A stretch of 64,000 bases of DNA from Planctomycetota bacterium (GTDB lineage: Bacteria; Planctomycetota; Uabimicrobiia; Uabimicrobiales; Uabimicrobiaceae), in contig JAJDCR010000079.1 in assembly GCA_029260735.1 (NCBI GenBank), positions 1 to 64,000 of the forward strand. The letters are read 5' to 3'. Numbering within the stretch: the stretch's first letter is position 1; each line of letters begins with the position of its first letter. Both the position numbers and the translations under genes were made by a program. Positions 17,896-27,385 of the stretch are shown here, piece after piece. The notes under the pieces were generated by a model that ran no database searches, was not told where the DNA came from, and saw only the letters and a program-made list of their open reading frames with translations.

Positions 17896-18534
17896 ATGGC
17901 TAATTTTCCTCAACATCTTTATTATGGACTGAGCACTAGTGCTATCACTAGTGCTCTGGGATATTTTCAGTTCGGCCTCTCTCGGGTAGAAACGGGGGGA
18001 GCTTTTATCATTGGAGTTTTGGCAAGTTTAGCTCCTGATTTAGATCATCCTGCTAGTGTTCCTGGAAGTTTCCTTTATAGTTGGTTGGGGGTGATTATTC
18101 CTCTAGCCATTGCTCCTCACTTGCCTTATGACGGGCAGTTTCGCCTGGAACATTGGATCGTTCTTTTAGCAAGTGGATATATTTTGATCCGCCATTTGGC
18201 CGCACTTCTTTTTGCTCAGCTCACCGTTCATCGAGGAATGTTCCATAGCATACCGGCAGCTTTGATTTGCGGAGAGATCGTTTTCTTACTTTTTGCCCAC
18301 CTACCAAACTATCCTCGCATTGTCATCTCCGCGATTGCTTTGGTTGGTTATCTCACTCATCTGGTGGCAGACGAATTATATAGCGTAGATTGGAAGGGAG
18401 ATAGTCTTTCTCTCAAAAGATCATCTGGAACAGCTTTAGATCTGGGAAGTATAAAACAACTATCCACTTGGGTAACCTATTTGATTTTAACTCTTCTCAG
18501 CTTGAATATTTGGAATCATTTTCAACCCCTGTAA
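17896..18534 (+). CDS. Membrane-bound metal-dependent hydrolase, YdjM/YbcI family (DUF457)
   Basis: The 212-residue protein has four or more membrane helices and the conserved acidic and histidine motifs of this family: LASLAPDLDHPAS near residue 45, HRGMFHSIPAAL near 113, and YLTHLVADELYSVDWKG near 155. The family is predicted to be a metal-dependent hydrolase at the membrane, with some members induced in SOS or membrane stress; substrates are unknown. It is tightly linked to the upstream acyltransferase. The spacer after it (18533-18548) carries a 16-base motif found again at 19540-19555. Confidence 0.78.
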   Translation: MANFPQHLYYGLSTSAITSALGYFQFGLSRVETGGAFIIGVLASLAPDLDHPASVPGSFLYSWLGVIIPLAIAPHLPYDGQFRLEHWIVLLASGYILIRHLAALLFAQLTVHRGMFHSIPAALICGEIVFLLFAHLPNYPRIVISAIALVGYLTHLVADELYSVDWKGDSLSLKRSSGTALDLGSIKQLSTWVTYLILTLLSLNIWNHFQPL

Positions 18535-18574
18535 GTGGGGAGTCAAAACTGTTAACAAAGAAAGAAGGAACTGA

Positions 18575-19537
18575 GTGTTACGCATTTGGACAATTGCTGC
18601 GAATACTTTTACTGAAGTGATTCGACAACCTGTCTATTTAGTTGTTTTAGGTTGTTCTCTCGCTTTAGTTCTTCTTTCTCCTTACTTCACCTGGTTTACC
18701 TTAATGGAAAACCTGAAGTTAATCAAGGACATGGGCTTAGCTAATTTACTTCTGACAGGTTTGCTCATAGCATCTTTTTCTGCTTCTACCGCTTTACACC
18801 AAGAAATAGAAAATAAAACCGTCCTTACAGTCATATCTAAGCCTGTTCCTCGCCATATTTTTATTTTGGGAAAGTACCTAGGGGTTCTGGGAGCCATTCT
18901 TGTAGCAGAATATCTCCTCTCCATAGTTCTGATCCAAGTTGTTCGAACAGAAATTACAGAAGCGGTCTATTCGAAAAATGACTATCCTGTATTAGTCGGT
19001 TATCTAGTCGCAGTAAACCTTTCTATTCTCTTAGCTGCTTATCTTAATTTTTTTTCAGAAAAACCCTTTGCCTCGGCAACGGTTACTAGCGCCTTATATT
19101 TATTTACAATTACCTTTTGCACTCTCTCCTTGCTCGACAACAATTGGCAATTGCAATCCTTTGCTCAGAATTTAGATAGTAACATTATTCTCGCCTGCCT
19201 CCTTATATTCTTTGCCGTAACTATACTTGCTGCCATTGCCATTGCCGCTTCAACACGCTTAGCTCCTTCGGGCACTTTAGGGGTTTGTGCATTTTTATTC
19301 CTTTTGGGGTTACTCTCGGATTATTTGTTTGGTAGATCGGCAGATGACTATCTTTGGGCTAAGCTACTTTACACTGTGGTTCCCAATTTACAGTTTTACT
19401 TAGTTACGGACGCCATCATTGAAAAGAGAGATATTCCTTGGGATTATCTTTTGAAAGTAGGAGCTTATACAATTTGCTATTTGTCATCCATTCTTTCTAT
19501 AGCTATTGTCCTCTTTGAAGAACGAGAAATTAAATAA
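18575..19537 (+). CDS. ABC-2-type transporter permease
   Basis: The 320-residue integral membrane protein starts with GTG at 18575 after AAGGAA. It has the typical ABC-2 layout: an N-terminal amphipathic segment (MLRIWTIAANTFTEVIRQPVY), a helix, then the cytosolic signature ENKTVLTVISKPVPRHIFILGKY-type region, and four to five more helices. ABC-2 permeases pair with a separate ATPase, but none lies next to it; the second permease in this cluster (25995-27353) also lacks one. It starts the SPFH/P-type ATPase cluster and may supply the export function together with an ATPase encoded elsewhere. Confidence 0.8.
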   Translation: MLRIWTIAANTFTEVIRQPVYLVVLGCSLALVLLSPYFTWFTLMENLKLIKDMGLANLLLTGLLIASFSASTALHQEIENKTVLTVISKPVPRHIFILGKYLGVLGAILVAEYLLSIVLIQVVRTEITEAVYSKNDYPVLVGYLVAVNLSILLAAYLNFFSEKPFASATVTSALYLFTITFCTLSLLDNNWQLQSFAQNLDSNIILACLLIFFAVTILAAIAIAASTRLAPSGTLGVCAFLFLLGLLSDYLFGRSADDYLWAKLLYTVVPNLQFYLVTDAIIEKRDIPWDYLLKVGAYTICYLSSILSIAIVLFEEREIK

Positions 19538-19587
19538 GAAAGTGGGGAATCAAAAGTTTCTCACTAATTTTTCAACAGGAAAAGAAT

Positions 19588-21738
19588 ATGGAAGATACCC
19601 AGTACAATGTTTCCTTTAAAAAAGCTGAGTGGATAGCTCTTCTTTCCTTATTTTTACACTTGCTTTTTTCTGGTCTTGCTTTTCTTCTTTATCATTGGAA
19701 CCATCTAGAGTCAGTTTTTATGTTGGGTTGGTTCTTTTTAGCAGGGAGCCCTGTTTGGTTCATCTCTTTACTCCATTTACGACAAAAGAGACGCTCTCAA
19801 GAGGAAGTTCTCGTCGAAAAGAAATCTTCTCCCGAAACGGACGACAACTCTCTTTTCAAAGAAAACAGTTTAGATCCCTTTTCTGCCTTAACTCGTTTGA
19901 CTTACTTCGAAAAGTGGATAATCCCTGGTTTCACTTTCACTTTGGGCGTTTTCCTTCTCTTTCTCGCAGGAAAACTCATTTTTCAATATCGTGAAGTGGA
20001 AATAGCCCAAGAAATTAAGAATGCTCCTATCTCGGCTGCTTTCCTTGTCGGTTTTTCTTTTTTTTCTCTTTTGGTTTCCAAGTTTGCTTTGGGTATGTCA
20101 GAACAGAAAAATTGGCGCTTTCTTCGAGCAGGAGGAAGTTATCTTTTTATAAATGCAGGAATCTCTTTTTTTTGCGCTTTAGGAGCCATTTTAGCTCGCT
20201 TAAAATGGTTTGAGTTTGACTACTACTTTGCTTTATTAATTCCCCTACTCTTAGGTATTCTTGGACTTGAACTTCTCCTAAATCTTCTTCTGGACGTTTA
20301 TCGACCTAGAGTTTTAAACCAAGAAATCCGTTTTCCCTATGACAGCCGCTTTTTAGAGCTCTGCACAGGTTCACGAGGAATCCTTTCCACAGCAGCTCAA
20401 ACTTTGGACTATCAGTTTGGTTTTCAAGTCTCCGAAACATGGTTTTATCAGTTTTTTGAAAAGTCCATAGTTCCTCTACTTATTTTTCAACTTAGCACTT
20501 TGTATTTACTTAGCTGCATTGTTGTCGTTAAACCTCAAGAACAGGTTATCATAGAACGTTTTGGACATCCCTTAGAGGAGAAAGTTTTATTTCCTGGTTT
20601 ACACTTCAAATGGCCTTGGCCTATAGAAGTCATCTACAGGTATCCCGCTAACCAAATTCAAGAGCTTCATTTAGGAATTCAAGACCAAGAAGAGGAAGTT
20701 TCTCATGTTTTTTTCCCTATGATGGACGAAACTAACTCGGAAAAGAAAAAGAAAAGTATTATTTTTACTCACGAGCATAATCATCTTGAAAACCACTTTC
20801 TCATAGCTAATCATTCCCAGCAGGCAAAAAAAGACTATCTATTCAACCTTGAAGAAGAAGATTTGCAAGTACTAAAAAAGGAACAAGTTCCTCTCGCTTT
20901 TGTTCAAGCTCTCAGAAGAAACGGGGAAAGCATTTCTCCCGATCCTATGATTGAAATTATTCAAGAAGACCAAGAATGGCTAGTGCGAGACAGTCAATCC
21001 TACTACATCATAAACCGACAAAACGGGGAAAATAAAGTATATAAGCTCCAAGAACAAACCGTGCCTGTAAATCTTCTCACAGTTCACATTGTTGTGCGTT
21101 ACCTGATTGATAATATGATTAACTACGCCTATAAGCATGGCAACCCCGAAGGGCTCATTGAAGGAGTCAGCTACCGAGAAGCCACACAATATTTGGCAAG
21201 TGTCGATATGGTGACGCTATTAACCACTGGCCGCCTAAAAGCCACTCACATTCTCCTGGAGCGGATTCAAAAAGAGTGTAACACCAATGAACTGGGAGTA
21301 AAAATTGTCCAAGTAGCGATTCTTGAAGTTCATCCTCCGATTCCTGTAGCCAAGTCTTTTGAAGGAGTTATTGAAGCTTTGGAGGAAAAACAAACAAAAA
21401 TTGCCCAAGCAGAAACCTACAGGAAAAAAACAGTTCATTTGACCAAAGCCGAACAAAAAAAGTTGATTCAAGAGGCGACCACTTACCTTTATGAAAAACA
21501 GCACCTAACCCTAGCAGAGTCTTTAATGTTTAAAGACATTCTCAAAGCCTACGAGGCAGGAGGAAGAAATTTTCTCGCTCGGAAGTATCTGGATACTTTA
21601 GAAAAACACATTAAAAAACAAAGACTCTATGTTCTGAATGTTCCCAACACCAGTAAACAAACAGATATTATCAACCTGGAAGACCAGGCATCCTCACTTA
21701 CAGATTTAGACCTGTCGGAAGAAAATAATCATGAATAA
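19588..21738 (+). CDS. SPFH/HflK-like protein with a multi-helix N-terminal extension
   Basis: At 716 residues this is much longer than ordinary HflK (about 420). The first 310 residues hold about seven membrane helices, then a helix followed by an SPFH domain starting with VVVKPQEQVIIERFGHPL, LFPGLHFKWPWPIEVIYRYP. An insert of about 130 residues rich in acidic and basic residues separates this from the second half, which resumes with VHIVVRYLIDN and ends in a coiled coil with EALEEKQTKIAQAE. SPFH proteins assemble oligomeric rings or cages on membranes; HflK/C control FtsH. The next gene starts eight bases before this stop, so translation is coupled. HflK-like is a family assignment, not proof of FtsH partnership. 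Confidence 0.8.
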   Translation: MEDTQYNVSFKKAEWIALLSLFLHLLFSGLAFLLYHWNHLESVFMLGWFFLAGSPVWFISLLHLRQKRRSQEEVLVEKKSSPETDDNSLFKENSLDPFSALTRLTYFEKWIIPGFTFTLGVFLLFLAGKLIFQYREVEIAQEIKNAPISAAFLVGFSFFSLLVSKFALGMSEQKNWRFLRAGGSYLFINAGISFFCALGAILARLKWFEFDYYFALLIPLLLGILGLELLLNLLLDVYRPRVLNQEIRFPYDSRFLELCTGSRGILSTAAQTLDYQFGFQVSETWFYQFFEKSIVPLLIFQLSTLYLLSCIVVVKPQEQVIIERFGHPLEEKVLFPGLHFKWPWPIEVIYRYPANQIQELHLGIQDQEEEVSHVFFPMMDETNSEKKKKSIIFTHEHNHLENHFLIANHSQQAKKDYLFNLEEEDLQVLKKEQVPLAFVQALRRNGESISPDPMIEIIQEDQEWLVRDSQSYYIINRQNGENKVYKLQEQTVPVNLLTVHIVVRYLIDNMINYAYKHGNPEGLIEGVSYREATQYLASVDMVTLLTTGRLKATHILLERIQKECNTNELGVKIVQVAILEVHPPIPVAKSFEGVIEALEEKQTKIAQAETYRKKTVHLTKAEQKKLIQEATTYLYEKQHLTLAESLMFKDILKAYEAGGRNFLARKYLDTLEKHIKKQRLYVLNVPNTSKQTDIINLEDQASSLTDLDLSEENNHE

Positions 21739-23053
21739 GAAAAGTACTAAGACAACTAAGCACATAATTCCCCTAGTTGTTGCAATATCTTTAGCCTTGG
21801 TGATGCTATTTTACTTTTTTACTTTTCGGGTTCGCGTTATCGAGAGAGCCGTTGTCACAACCTTCGGCCAGCCCACTCGCTCTATTGATAACGCAGGCCT
21901 GTACTGGAAGCTTCCCTATCCCTTTCAAAAAAAATATACCTTTGATGCCCGCCTTCAGGTTTTTACGGGAAACTTAGAACAAGTTTTTACTTCAGATCAT
22001 AAAACTCTTATCGTGCAAACTTATGTGGGGTGGAAAATTGAAGACCCTAAGAAATTTTTGATTCAGGTCGGAACTTTAAAAAAAGCCCAAAAAACCCTAG
22101 AAGATACAGTGCGGAGTAATACCAATGGAGTGATTGCTAAGCATCCTTTTTCTCACCTTATATCACAGAGCAGCAACAACACTCATTTTGCCAAGATTGA
22201 GGAAGAGATCAAGTTCTTAATCAATTCTGGTTCGGGAGGAACAAAAGAGAATCTCGGGATCAGCGTGCACGTCTTTGGGATAAAACGCCTAGATCTTCCG
22301 GAACAAACGACAGAAAAGGTTTTTGACCGAATGCGAGCAGAGAGAAATCGCATTGCCGAAGCCTACCGCTCGGAAGGCGAAGGAGATTCCCAAATAATTA
22401 GAAATGAAGCCGATGCTGAAAAACGACGAATTCTTATTACAGCGCAAGCAGAAGCAAAAAAAATTATGGGGCAAGGAGATGCTGCTGCTGCGAAACACTA
22501 TCAAACCTTCGCTAAAAATATGAATCTAGCTATTTGGCTAAGAAAGTTAGAGTCTTTGGAAAAACTTCTCGGAGAAAAAACGACCCTTTTAGTCGATCCG
22601 AGTGTAGCTCCTTTTGATCTTTTACGAGATGCTTACAATGATTTACCAGAGCTAAAAAAAGAAGCTAGCCCAAAGACAGAAGCGAAAGTAAGCGAAACAA
22701 ATAAGTTAGAAAATGGAAATCTAGATCCCGAAGAAACAAAGCAAGAAAGTAGAACTCTTCCTCAAGACTCTTCCGAGAAAGCACTTCTCAATGAAGTGCT
22801 TAAGGAAAAAGCGGCGGAAAAAATAAACGAAAAACGAGTAGAATCTGAAGTTCCAGAGTTTGAAGTTCCAGAGTTTGAAGTTCCAAAGTCTGAAGCTCCA
22901 GAGTCTGAAGTTCCAAAGTCTGAAGTTCCAGAGTCTGAAGTTCCAGAGTCTGAAGTTCCAGAGTCTGAAGTTCCAAAGTCTGAAGTTCCAAAGTCTGAAG
23001 TTCCAGAATCTGAAGTTCCAGAGTCTGAAATTCCAGAGAAAGGAGAGCACTAG
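21731..23053 (+). CDS. SPFH/HflC-like protein with a C-terminal pentapeptide-repeat tail
   Basis: The 440-residue protein has one N-terminal membrane helix (about 12-30) and an SPFH domain with VVTTFGQPTRSIDNAGLYWK, IEDPKKFLIQVG and a long coiled coil from about 190 to 260 (RNRIAEAYRSEGEGDSQIIR). This is the HflC pattern. The last part, from about 315, is low-complexity and ends in 13 tandem pentapeptides of type SEVPE (22844-23038), which is not part of normal HflC. The start overlaps the previous gene by eight bases, and the next gene overlaps its stop by one base. Confidence 0.82.
   Translation: MNKKSTKTTKHIIPLVVAISLALVMLFYFFTFRVRVIERAVVTTFGQPTRSIDNAGLYWKLPYPFQKKYTFDARLQVFTGNLEQVFTSDHKTLIVQTYVGWKIEDPKKFLIQVGTLKKAQKTLEDTVRSNTNGVIAKHPFSHLISQSSNNTHFAKIEEEIKFLINSGSGGTKENLGISVHVFGIKRLDLPEQTTEKVFDRMRAERNRIAEAYRSEGEGDSQIIRNEADAEKRRILITAQAEAKKIMGQGDAAAAKHYQTFAKNMNLAIWLRKLESLEKLLGEKTTLLVDPSVAPFDLLRDAYNDLPELKKEASPKTEAKVSETNKLENGNLDPEETKQESRTLPQDSSEKALLNEVLKEKAAEKINEKRVESEVPEFEVPEFEVPKSEAPESEVPKSEVPESEVPESEVPESEVPKSEVPKSEVPESEVPESEIPEKGEH
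22844..23038 (+). repeat. 15-bp tandem repeat coding for SEVPE-type pentapeptides (13 units)
   Basis: Thirteen 15-base units encode SEVPE, SEVPK, FEVPE and related pentapeptides at the C-terminus of the HflC-like protein. The unit length is a multiple of three, so copy changes keep the frame. The extra open frames seen on both strands here are artefacts of the repeat. Confidence 0.95.
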
Positions 23054-24108
23054 TGTCTCCTCAGTACGAACCAATGGACCCCGCCAATCAGTCTTTAGCC
23101 GATGCTCTAAGCCTGAGTTTACGTATCTTAAAAGGCATTATGATTTGTATGGTTCTGCTTTTTTTAGGCTCAGGAATATTCATGGTTGAAAAAGACGAGG
23201 TCGCTTTAGTTTTACGTCTAGGAAAAGTGACTGGGACAAAAGCAGACCAAGTTTTAAAGCCCGGTCTACACTGGTCTATGCCTTTTCCCATTAGTGAAGT
23301 AATTCGCATTCCTATAGCCTCCAAAAATCTCTTAATCAAAGATTTTTGGTACTACGAGCCCCCCGAAGGACAATCATTACACAAGACAAAGATACCTCCA
23401 CTCTTAAATCCCGAACTAGATGGGTATTGTTTAACTGGGGACAACAACATTGTTCACTTTATCTGGCAACTTGAATATCGAATCGAAGACCCTTATCTCT
23501 ACATCAGAAACCAGAAATCTCCTGAGCTTCTTTTGCGTAATGTTCTGGGACATTACATTGTTCGAACTATCGCTAGTTTTTCCGTCAATGATGTTCTTCT
23601 TAAAAGAACCGATGAACTTCGCAAAATCGTCCAGGAAAAAGCCCAAAAAGAATTAAATCAACTAGAGAGCGGCCTGCAGATTGTCAAGCTAGAAACTCCT
23701 GCTTATATTCCTGCCCGCCAAGTTCAGGAGTCATTTGAATCTGTAACCCAAGCAACCACTGAGCGAAATCAAAAGATCACAGCCGCTCAGAGCTATAAAA
23801 CTCAGATTCTCAATAAAGCCAAGGGGGAATACGCAAAGCTTATCACCAACGCTAGAAATCAATCTTTAGCTACAGAAAAAAGTGCCGAAAGCGACGCCAG
23901 TTATTTTGAGCAACTAGTGGAAGAATATCAACTCTATCCTCAAATTTTTGCTCAAAGGCATCACCAAAGAATGATAGAGAGGATTAGCGGAAAGATTCGA
24001 GAAATCTTCGTTTTAACTAGTTCAGCGAAAGAAAGAGATATTCAGATTCGCTTAAACCGAAATCCTGAGCTCAATAAAATTAAACTATCACAAGAGGAGA
24101 ATAAGTAG
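23053..24108 (+). CDS. SPFH/HflC-like protein (third SPFH gene)
   Basis: The 351-residue protein starts with GTG at 23053 after AGGAGAG (23041-23047); its first base is the last base of the previous stop. It has a membrane helix (about 28-46) and an SPFH domain: VEKDEVALVLRLGKVTG, LKPGLHWSMPFPISEVIRIP and LEYRIEDPYLYIRNQ. A coiled-coil region with TTERNQKITAAQSYKTQIL follows. It is more HflK-like in its IVREAS-like tail position than the previous gene, so the three SPFH proteins may form a mixed assembly. The P-type ATPase gene begins one base after its stop. Confidence 0.82.
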   Translation: MSPQYEPMDPANQSLADALSLSLRILKGIMICMVLLFLGSGIFMVEKDEVALVLRLGKVTGTKADQVLKPGLHWSMPFPISEVIRIPIASKNLLIKDFWYYEPPEGQSLHKTKIPPLLNPELDGYCLTGDNNIVHFIWQLEYRIEDPYLYIRNQKSPELLLRNVLGHYIVRTIASFSVNDVLLKRTDELRKIVQEKAQKELNQLESGLQIVKLETPAYIPARQVQESFESVTQATTERNQKITAAQSYKTQILNKAKGEYAKLITNARNQSLATEKSAESDASYFEQLVEEYQLYPQIFAQRHHQRMIERISGKIREIFVLTSSAKERDIQIRLNRNPELNKIKLSQEENK

Positions 24109-24109
24109 A

Positions 24110-25984
24110 GTGAACCGAATTGAAAATCAGCAAGGCAAGGTCATGCTGCGTTTGTTTGGCACGTTTCTAGGCGGAGCTCTTATCTTAAACTCTTTTCTTT
24201 TGGGGCTCTTTTTCCAAAATTACGAAGAAGTTTCTAGTTTTTCTGCTTTCTTAGGAGCTTTGTTATTAGGAACCCCCATTGTCTACAGTGGCTTTATTTC
24301 TGTCATGGAAGGAAAACTCCGTATGATGGAGTTAGCCGCTTTAGCCATCGTCGCCTCTTTTGCCTTAGAAAAATACCAAACTACGGGAATCGTTGCTTTT
24401 TTTATGCTTTTAGCAGAGCTACTCCAGACAAGAACTGCTCTAGGGGCAAGAGCTGCCATTGAAGACCTTATCCGTTTAGCTCCTAATGATGCTTCTCTTC
24501 TTAATGAAGGAAAAGAGGAAAAAGTTTTCGTCCATTTCCTCAAAAAAGGAGACATCGTTCGGATACGACCAGGCGAGAACATACCCGCCGATGGGGTTGT
24601 TATAAAAGGACAATCAGCTGTCCGCCAAGCTGAAATTACAGGCGAATCTCTCCCTGTTGAAAAAAATGTAGATAGCGAAGTTTTTGCTGGGACAAACAAT
24701 TTAACAGGAGTTCTGGAAGTTCGTGTAACAAATGCAGGAGAAGACACAACCTTAGGTAAAGTAAAACAGCTGATTTTGAAGGCCGAGGAAAGTAAAACTC
24801 CGATTATGAAGTTAATTGATCAGCATATGGGGTGGTACACTCCCACAATTGTTATGTTGGCAGGAATGATACTTTATTTTTCGGGAGAAATCGAACGAGC
24901 GATTACTGCTCTTGTCGTAACCTGTCCTTCTGCTCTAATTCTAGCTACCCCCACCGCTCTTGTTGCCTCTCTTTCCTGTGCTGCTCGCTTAGGAATTCTG
25001 ATTAAAGATGTTGGGTATTTGGAAGAAGCTGCCCACCTTAATAGCATTGTTTTTGACAAGACAGGAACTTTAACCACAGGAACTTTAGAAGTAACCCGAT
25101 TAACTCCTGCCGTTGAAGTAGAAGCTTCTCATCTTCTTACTTTAGCCGCTTCCGCCGAGCAGTTTAGTAACCATCCTGCTGCTAAGGCCATTGTTAAAGT
25201 TGCTCAAAAAGCAAATTTGGAATTAGCGGAACCTCATGAAATCAAAGAAATTGCTGGAAAAGGAATGTTGACTTTTATTCACCAAAAAAAAATCATGGTG
25301 GGACGAGAAAGTTGGTTACGAGAAGAAGGCTGCGACTTTTCTTCTCTCCAAGAAGCCGATTTGGAAGAAGCCGCTAATTACAGTATTATCTGTGTAAGTG
25401 AAAATAGTAAATGCATAGGCTGGATTGGTTTAGAAGATACAACTCGAGAAGAGGCCAAAGAAGCAACGAGACAACTCAAAGAACTAGGCTGTCATAATAT
25501 CACAATGTTAACCGGAGACCGTTGGTCTGTTTCTCGGCGCGTAGCCCAAGAACTAGGATGCTCTGAAGTTTATGCCGAATGTCTTCCCGAAACCAAACTC
25601 CAGTTAGTAGAAAAAATGAAAAAAAATGGTTTTCGAATGGCTGTAGTCGGAGATGGGGTCAACGATGCGCCCGCTTTAGCCTCAGGAAATATTGGTATTG
25701 CTATGGGAGCGGCCGGAAGTGATATTGCTATTCATAGTGCTTCCATTGCTCTTTTAAACAATAATCTAAATCGACTCCCTTTTTTAATCCGCTTAGCTCG
25801 AAAAACCAGAAGCATCATTCAGCAAAACTTAATCTTTGGAGCACTTTTTATTGTTTTGGGATTAACTTTTTCCGGCTTAGGGTGGCTCAACCCCATCATA
25901 GCAGCCTTTATTCATACACTCGGGGCATTTATCATCATTTTCAACAGCGCTCGTCTCGTCAGATTTGGTGAAGATATCAATTAG
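24110..25984 (+). CDS. P1B-type heavy-metal-translocating ATPase with CPS motif
   Basis: The 624-residue pump starts with GTG at 24110 after GAGGAGA. Landmarks are TGES at 178-181, the membrane motif CPS at 272-274 (TCPSALILATPTA), the phosphorylated Asp in DKTGT at 316-320, SNHPAAKA (the P1B HP motif), MLTGDR and GDGVNDAPALA. There is no N-terminal metal-binding (HMA) domain, and the N-terminus has about four helices. Most P1B pumps have CPC, CPH, SPC or TPC; CPS is uncommon and so metal specificity is unclear. The position between SPFH genes and an ABC-2 permease suggests a combined role at a membrane domain. Confidence 0.87.
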   Translation: MNRIENQQGKVMLRLFGTFLGGALILNSFLLGLFFQNYEEVSSFSAFLGALLLGTPIVYSGFISVMEGKLRMMELAALAIVASFALEKYQTTGIVAFFMLLAELLQTRTALGARAAIEDLIRLAPNDASLLNEGKEEKVFVHFLKKGDIVRIRPGENIPADGVVIKGQSAVRQAEITGESLPVEKNVDSEVFAGTNNLTGVLEVRVTNAGEDTTLGKVKQLILKAEESKTPIMKLIDQHMGWYTPTIVMLAGMILYFSGEIERAITALVVTCPSALILATPTALVASLSCAARLGILIKDVGYLEEAAHLNSIVFDKTGTLTTGTLEVTRLTPAVEVEASHLLTLAASAEQFSNHPAAKAIVKVAQKANLELAEPHEIKEIAGKGMLTFIHQKKIMVGRESWLREEGCDFSSLQEADLEEAANYSIICVSENSKCIGWIGLEDTTREEAKEATRQLKELGCHNITMLTGDRWSVSRRVAQELGCSEVYAECLPETKLQLVEKMKKNGFRMAVVGDGVNDAPALASGNIGIAMGAAGSDIAIHSASIALLNNNLNRLPFLIRLARKTRSIIQQNLIFGALFIVLGLTFSGLGWLNPIIAAFIHTLGAFIIIFNSARLVRFGEDIN

Positions 25985-25994
25985 GAAACTTTAC

Positions 25995-27353
25995 ATGAAT
26001 GCACTTTGGGCTATTGCTGGGAAAATGATCCAGGAAGCTATTCGCCGAAAAACTTTGCTTCTCATATTGATTTTTGTGCTTCTCCTTATCCCTGTGCTTC
26101 CCCTTATTCTAAGGCACGATGGTACTTTAAAGGGACAGCTACAGCTCATTCTTAACTACAGTATCTCTTTAGCTGTTTTCCTTTTGGCCTGTCAAAGTGT
26201 TTTCTTGGCAATATCCTCCTTCACAGGAGAGCTAAAATCTCGGCAATTTTTTCTTATCGACTCTAAACCTGTCGCCCGTTGGAAATTTTTTTGGGGAAAG
26301 TTTTTAGGACTTGCCGTAATTAATTTTATTTCTATACTTCTCTTCGCTCTCTTTATTTCCTTGGCTCTTTATTTTGCTTTTACTGAGGGAGAGAAAAGTG
26401 AACAAAAAAAAATCCGAGAGGAGTTTTTTCGCTCTGTCCGAGGTATTTCTCCTGATATTCCCCATAAGCGTGTCGAAGAAGCGGTCGTAGCAGAATATAA
26501 AAAACTCATCAGAGAAAGACGACTCCCTGAGAATCAAACTCCCCGCGTTATTAAAGAAAGCCTTCGCTCAATGATCATTGAGCAGGCTCATGTCATTCCT
26601 TTTTCTTATACTCAAACTTGGATATTCAAGGATATCCCCATTTCTTTAAAAGAAAATCCTAATAACCAACTTCGTCTCCGCTTTAAGCTATTTACTTCTC
26701 GTGCTACAGCGACTTTAGACTGTCAAACTAGTTGGATTATAGGTAGCCGAGGACTGCTACGGAGAAAAAACTTTGTTCAACCAGGAGAGTTTCATGAACT
26801 ACCAATCGGGGTAGAGCATTTAGGGGATGACGGAACCTTAGTTGTGACATTTCAGAACCAGCACAAAGAGGCAGGTATATTTTATTTTCCTCCTCAAGAC
26901 GGAATAGAAGTATTATATCCAGAAAGTAGTTTTTGGGTTAACTACGGGAAAAGTATGATTCTTCTCTTCGCTGTTTTGCAGTTTTTAGTGATGATGTCCC
27001 TTTTCTTTTCCACTTTTTTAAGCTTTCCCATTGCCATTTTTGCTAGCGGTTATTTTTTGGTAATGGGAATGATGGCTAATTTGGTCTTGCATCTTGTATC
27101 ATCTGGAAGTAAAATCTTAGCTAAGGAATTTGCAAAAAGTTCTTGGGAAGTCTTTGCCCATAAAATTCTCTTGTTATTTTTTCAAATGTTGCCCAATTTT
27201 TCCCGCTATATTGCGATTGAAAATCTAGCGAGTGGGCGAATTATTGAATGGACAACGATGGGAGAAGGCATTCTTATACTTTTTTCCCAAGGATGTATTT
27301 TAGCTTTTTTAGGATGCTATCTCTTTCGACATAAAGAAGTTGGAAACATATAA
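25995..27353 (+). CDS. ABC-2-type transporter permease with a large extracytoplasmic loop
   Basis: The ATG at 25995 follows TAGGAAA (25982-25988) and lies after the P-type ATPase stop, so it is preferred over a TTG at 25965 inside that gene. The 452-residue protein has a first helix at about 18-40, two more helices around 60-125, a polar region of roughly 200 residues (about 130-330; IREEFFRSVRGISPDIP, FTSRATATLDCQTSWI), then about four C-terminal helices. The layout is typical of planctomycete-like ABC-2 permeases with a periplasmic beta domain. There is no ATPase gene alongside. It ends the main cluster. Confidence 0.72.
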   Translation: MNALWAIAGKMIQEAIRRKTLLLILIFVLLLIPVLPLILRHDGTLKGQLQLILNYSISLAVFLLACQSVFLAISSFTGELKSRQFFLIDSKPVARWKFFWGKFLGLAVINFISILLFALFISLALYFAFTEGEKSEQKKIREEFFRSVRGISPDIPHKRVEEAVVAEYKKLIRERRLPENQTPRVIKESLRSMIIEQAHVIPFSYTQTWIFKDIPISLKENPNNQLRLRFKLFTSRATATLDCQTSWIIGSRGLLRRKNFVQPGEFHELPIGVEHLGDDGTLVVTFQNQHKEAGIFYFPPQDGIEVLYPESSFWVNYGKSMILLFAVLQFLVMMSLFFSTFLSFPIAIFASGYFLVMGMMANLVLHLVSSGSKILAKEFAKSSWEVFAHKILLLFFQMLPNFSRYIAIENLASGRIIEWTTMGEGILILFSQGCILAFLGCYLFRHKEVGNI

Positions 27354-27385
27354 GGCTATCAAGTAGCTAAGTTAAGGAAGCAAAT

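Noticed and set aside
22721-23189. Open frames on both strands over the SEVPE repeats
   Set aside because: The 15-bp unit keeps all frames open; they are shadows of the HflC-like gene.
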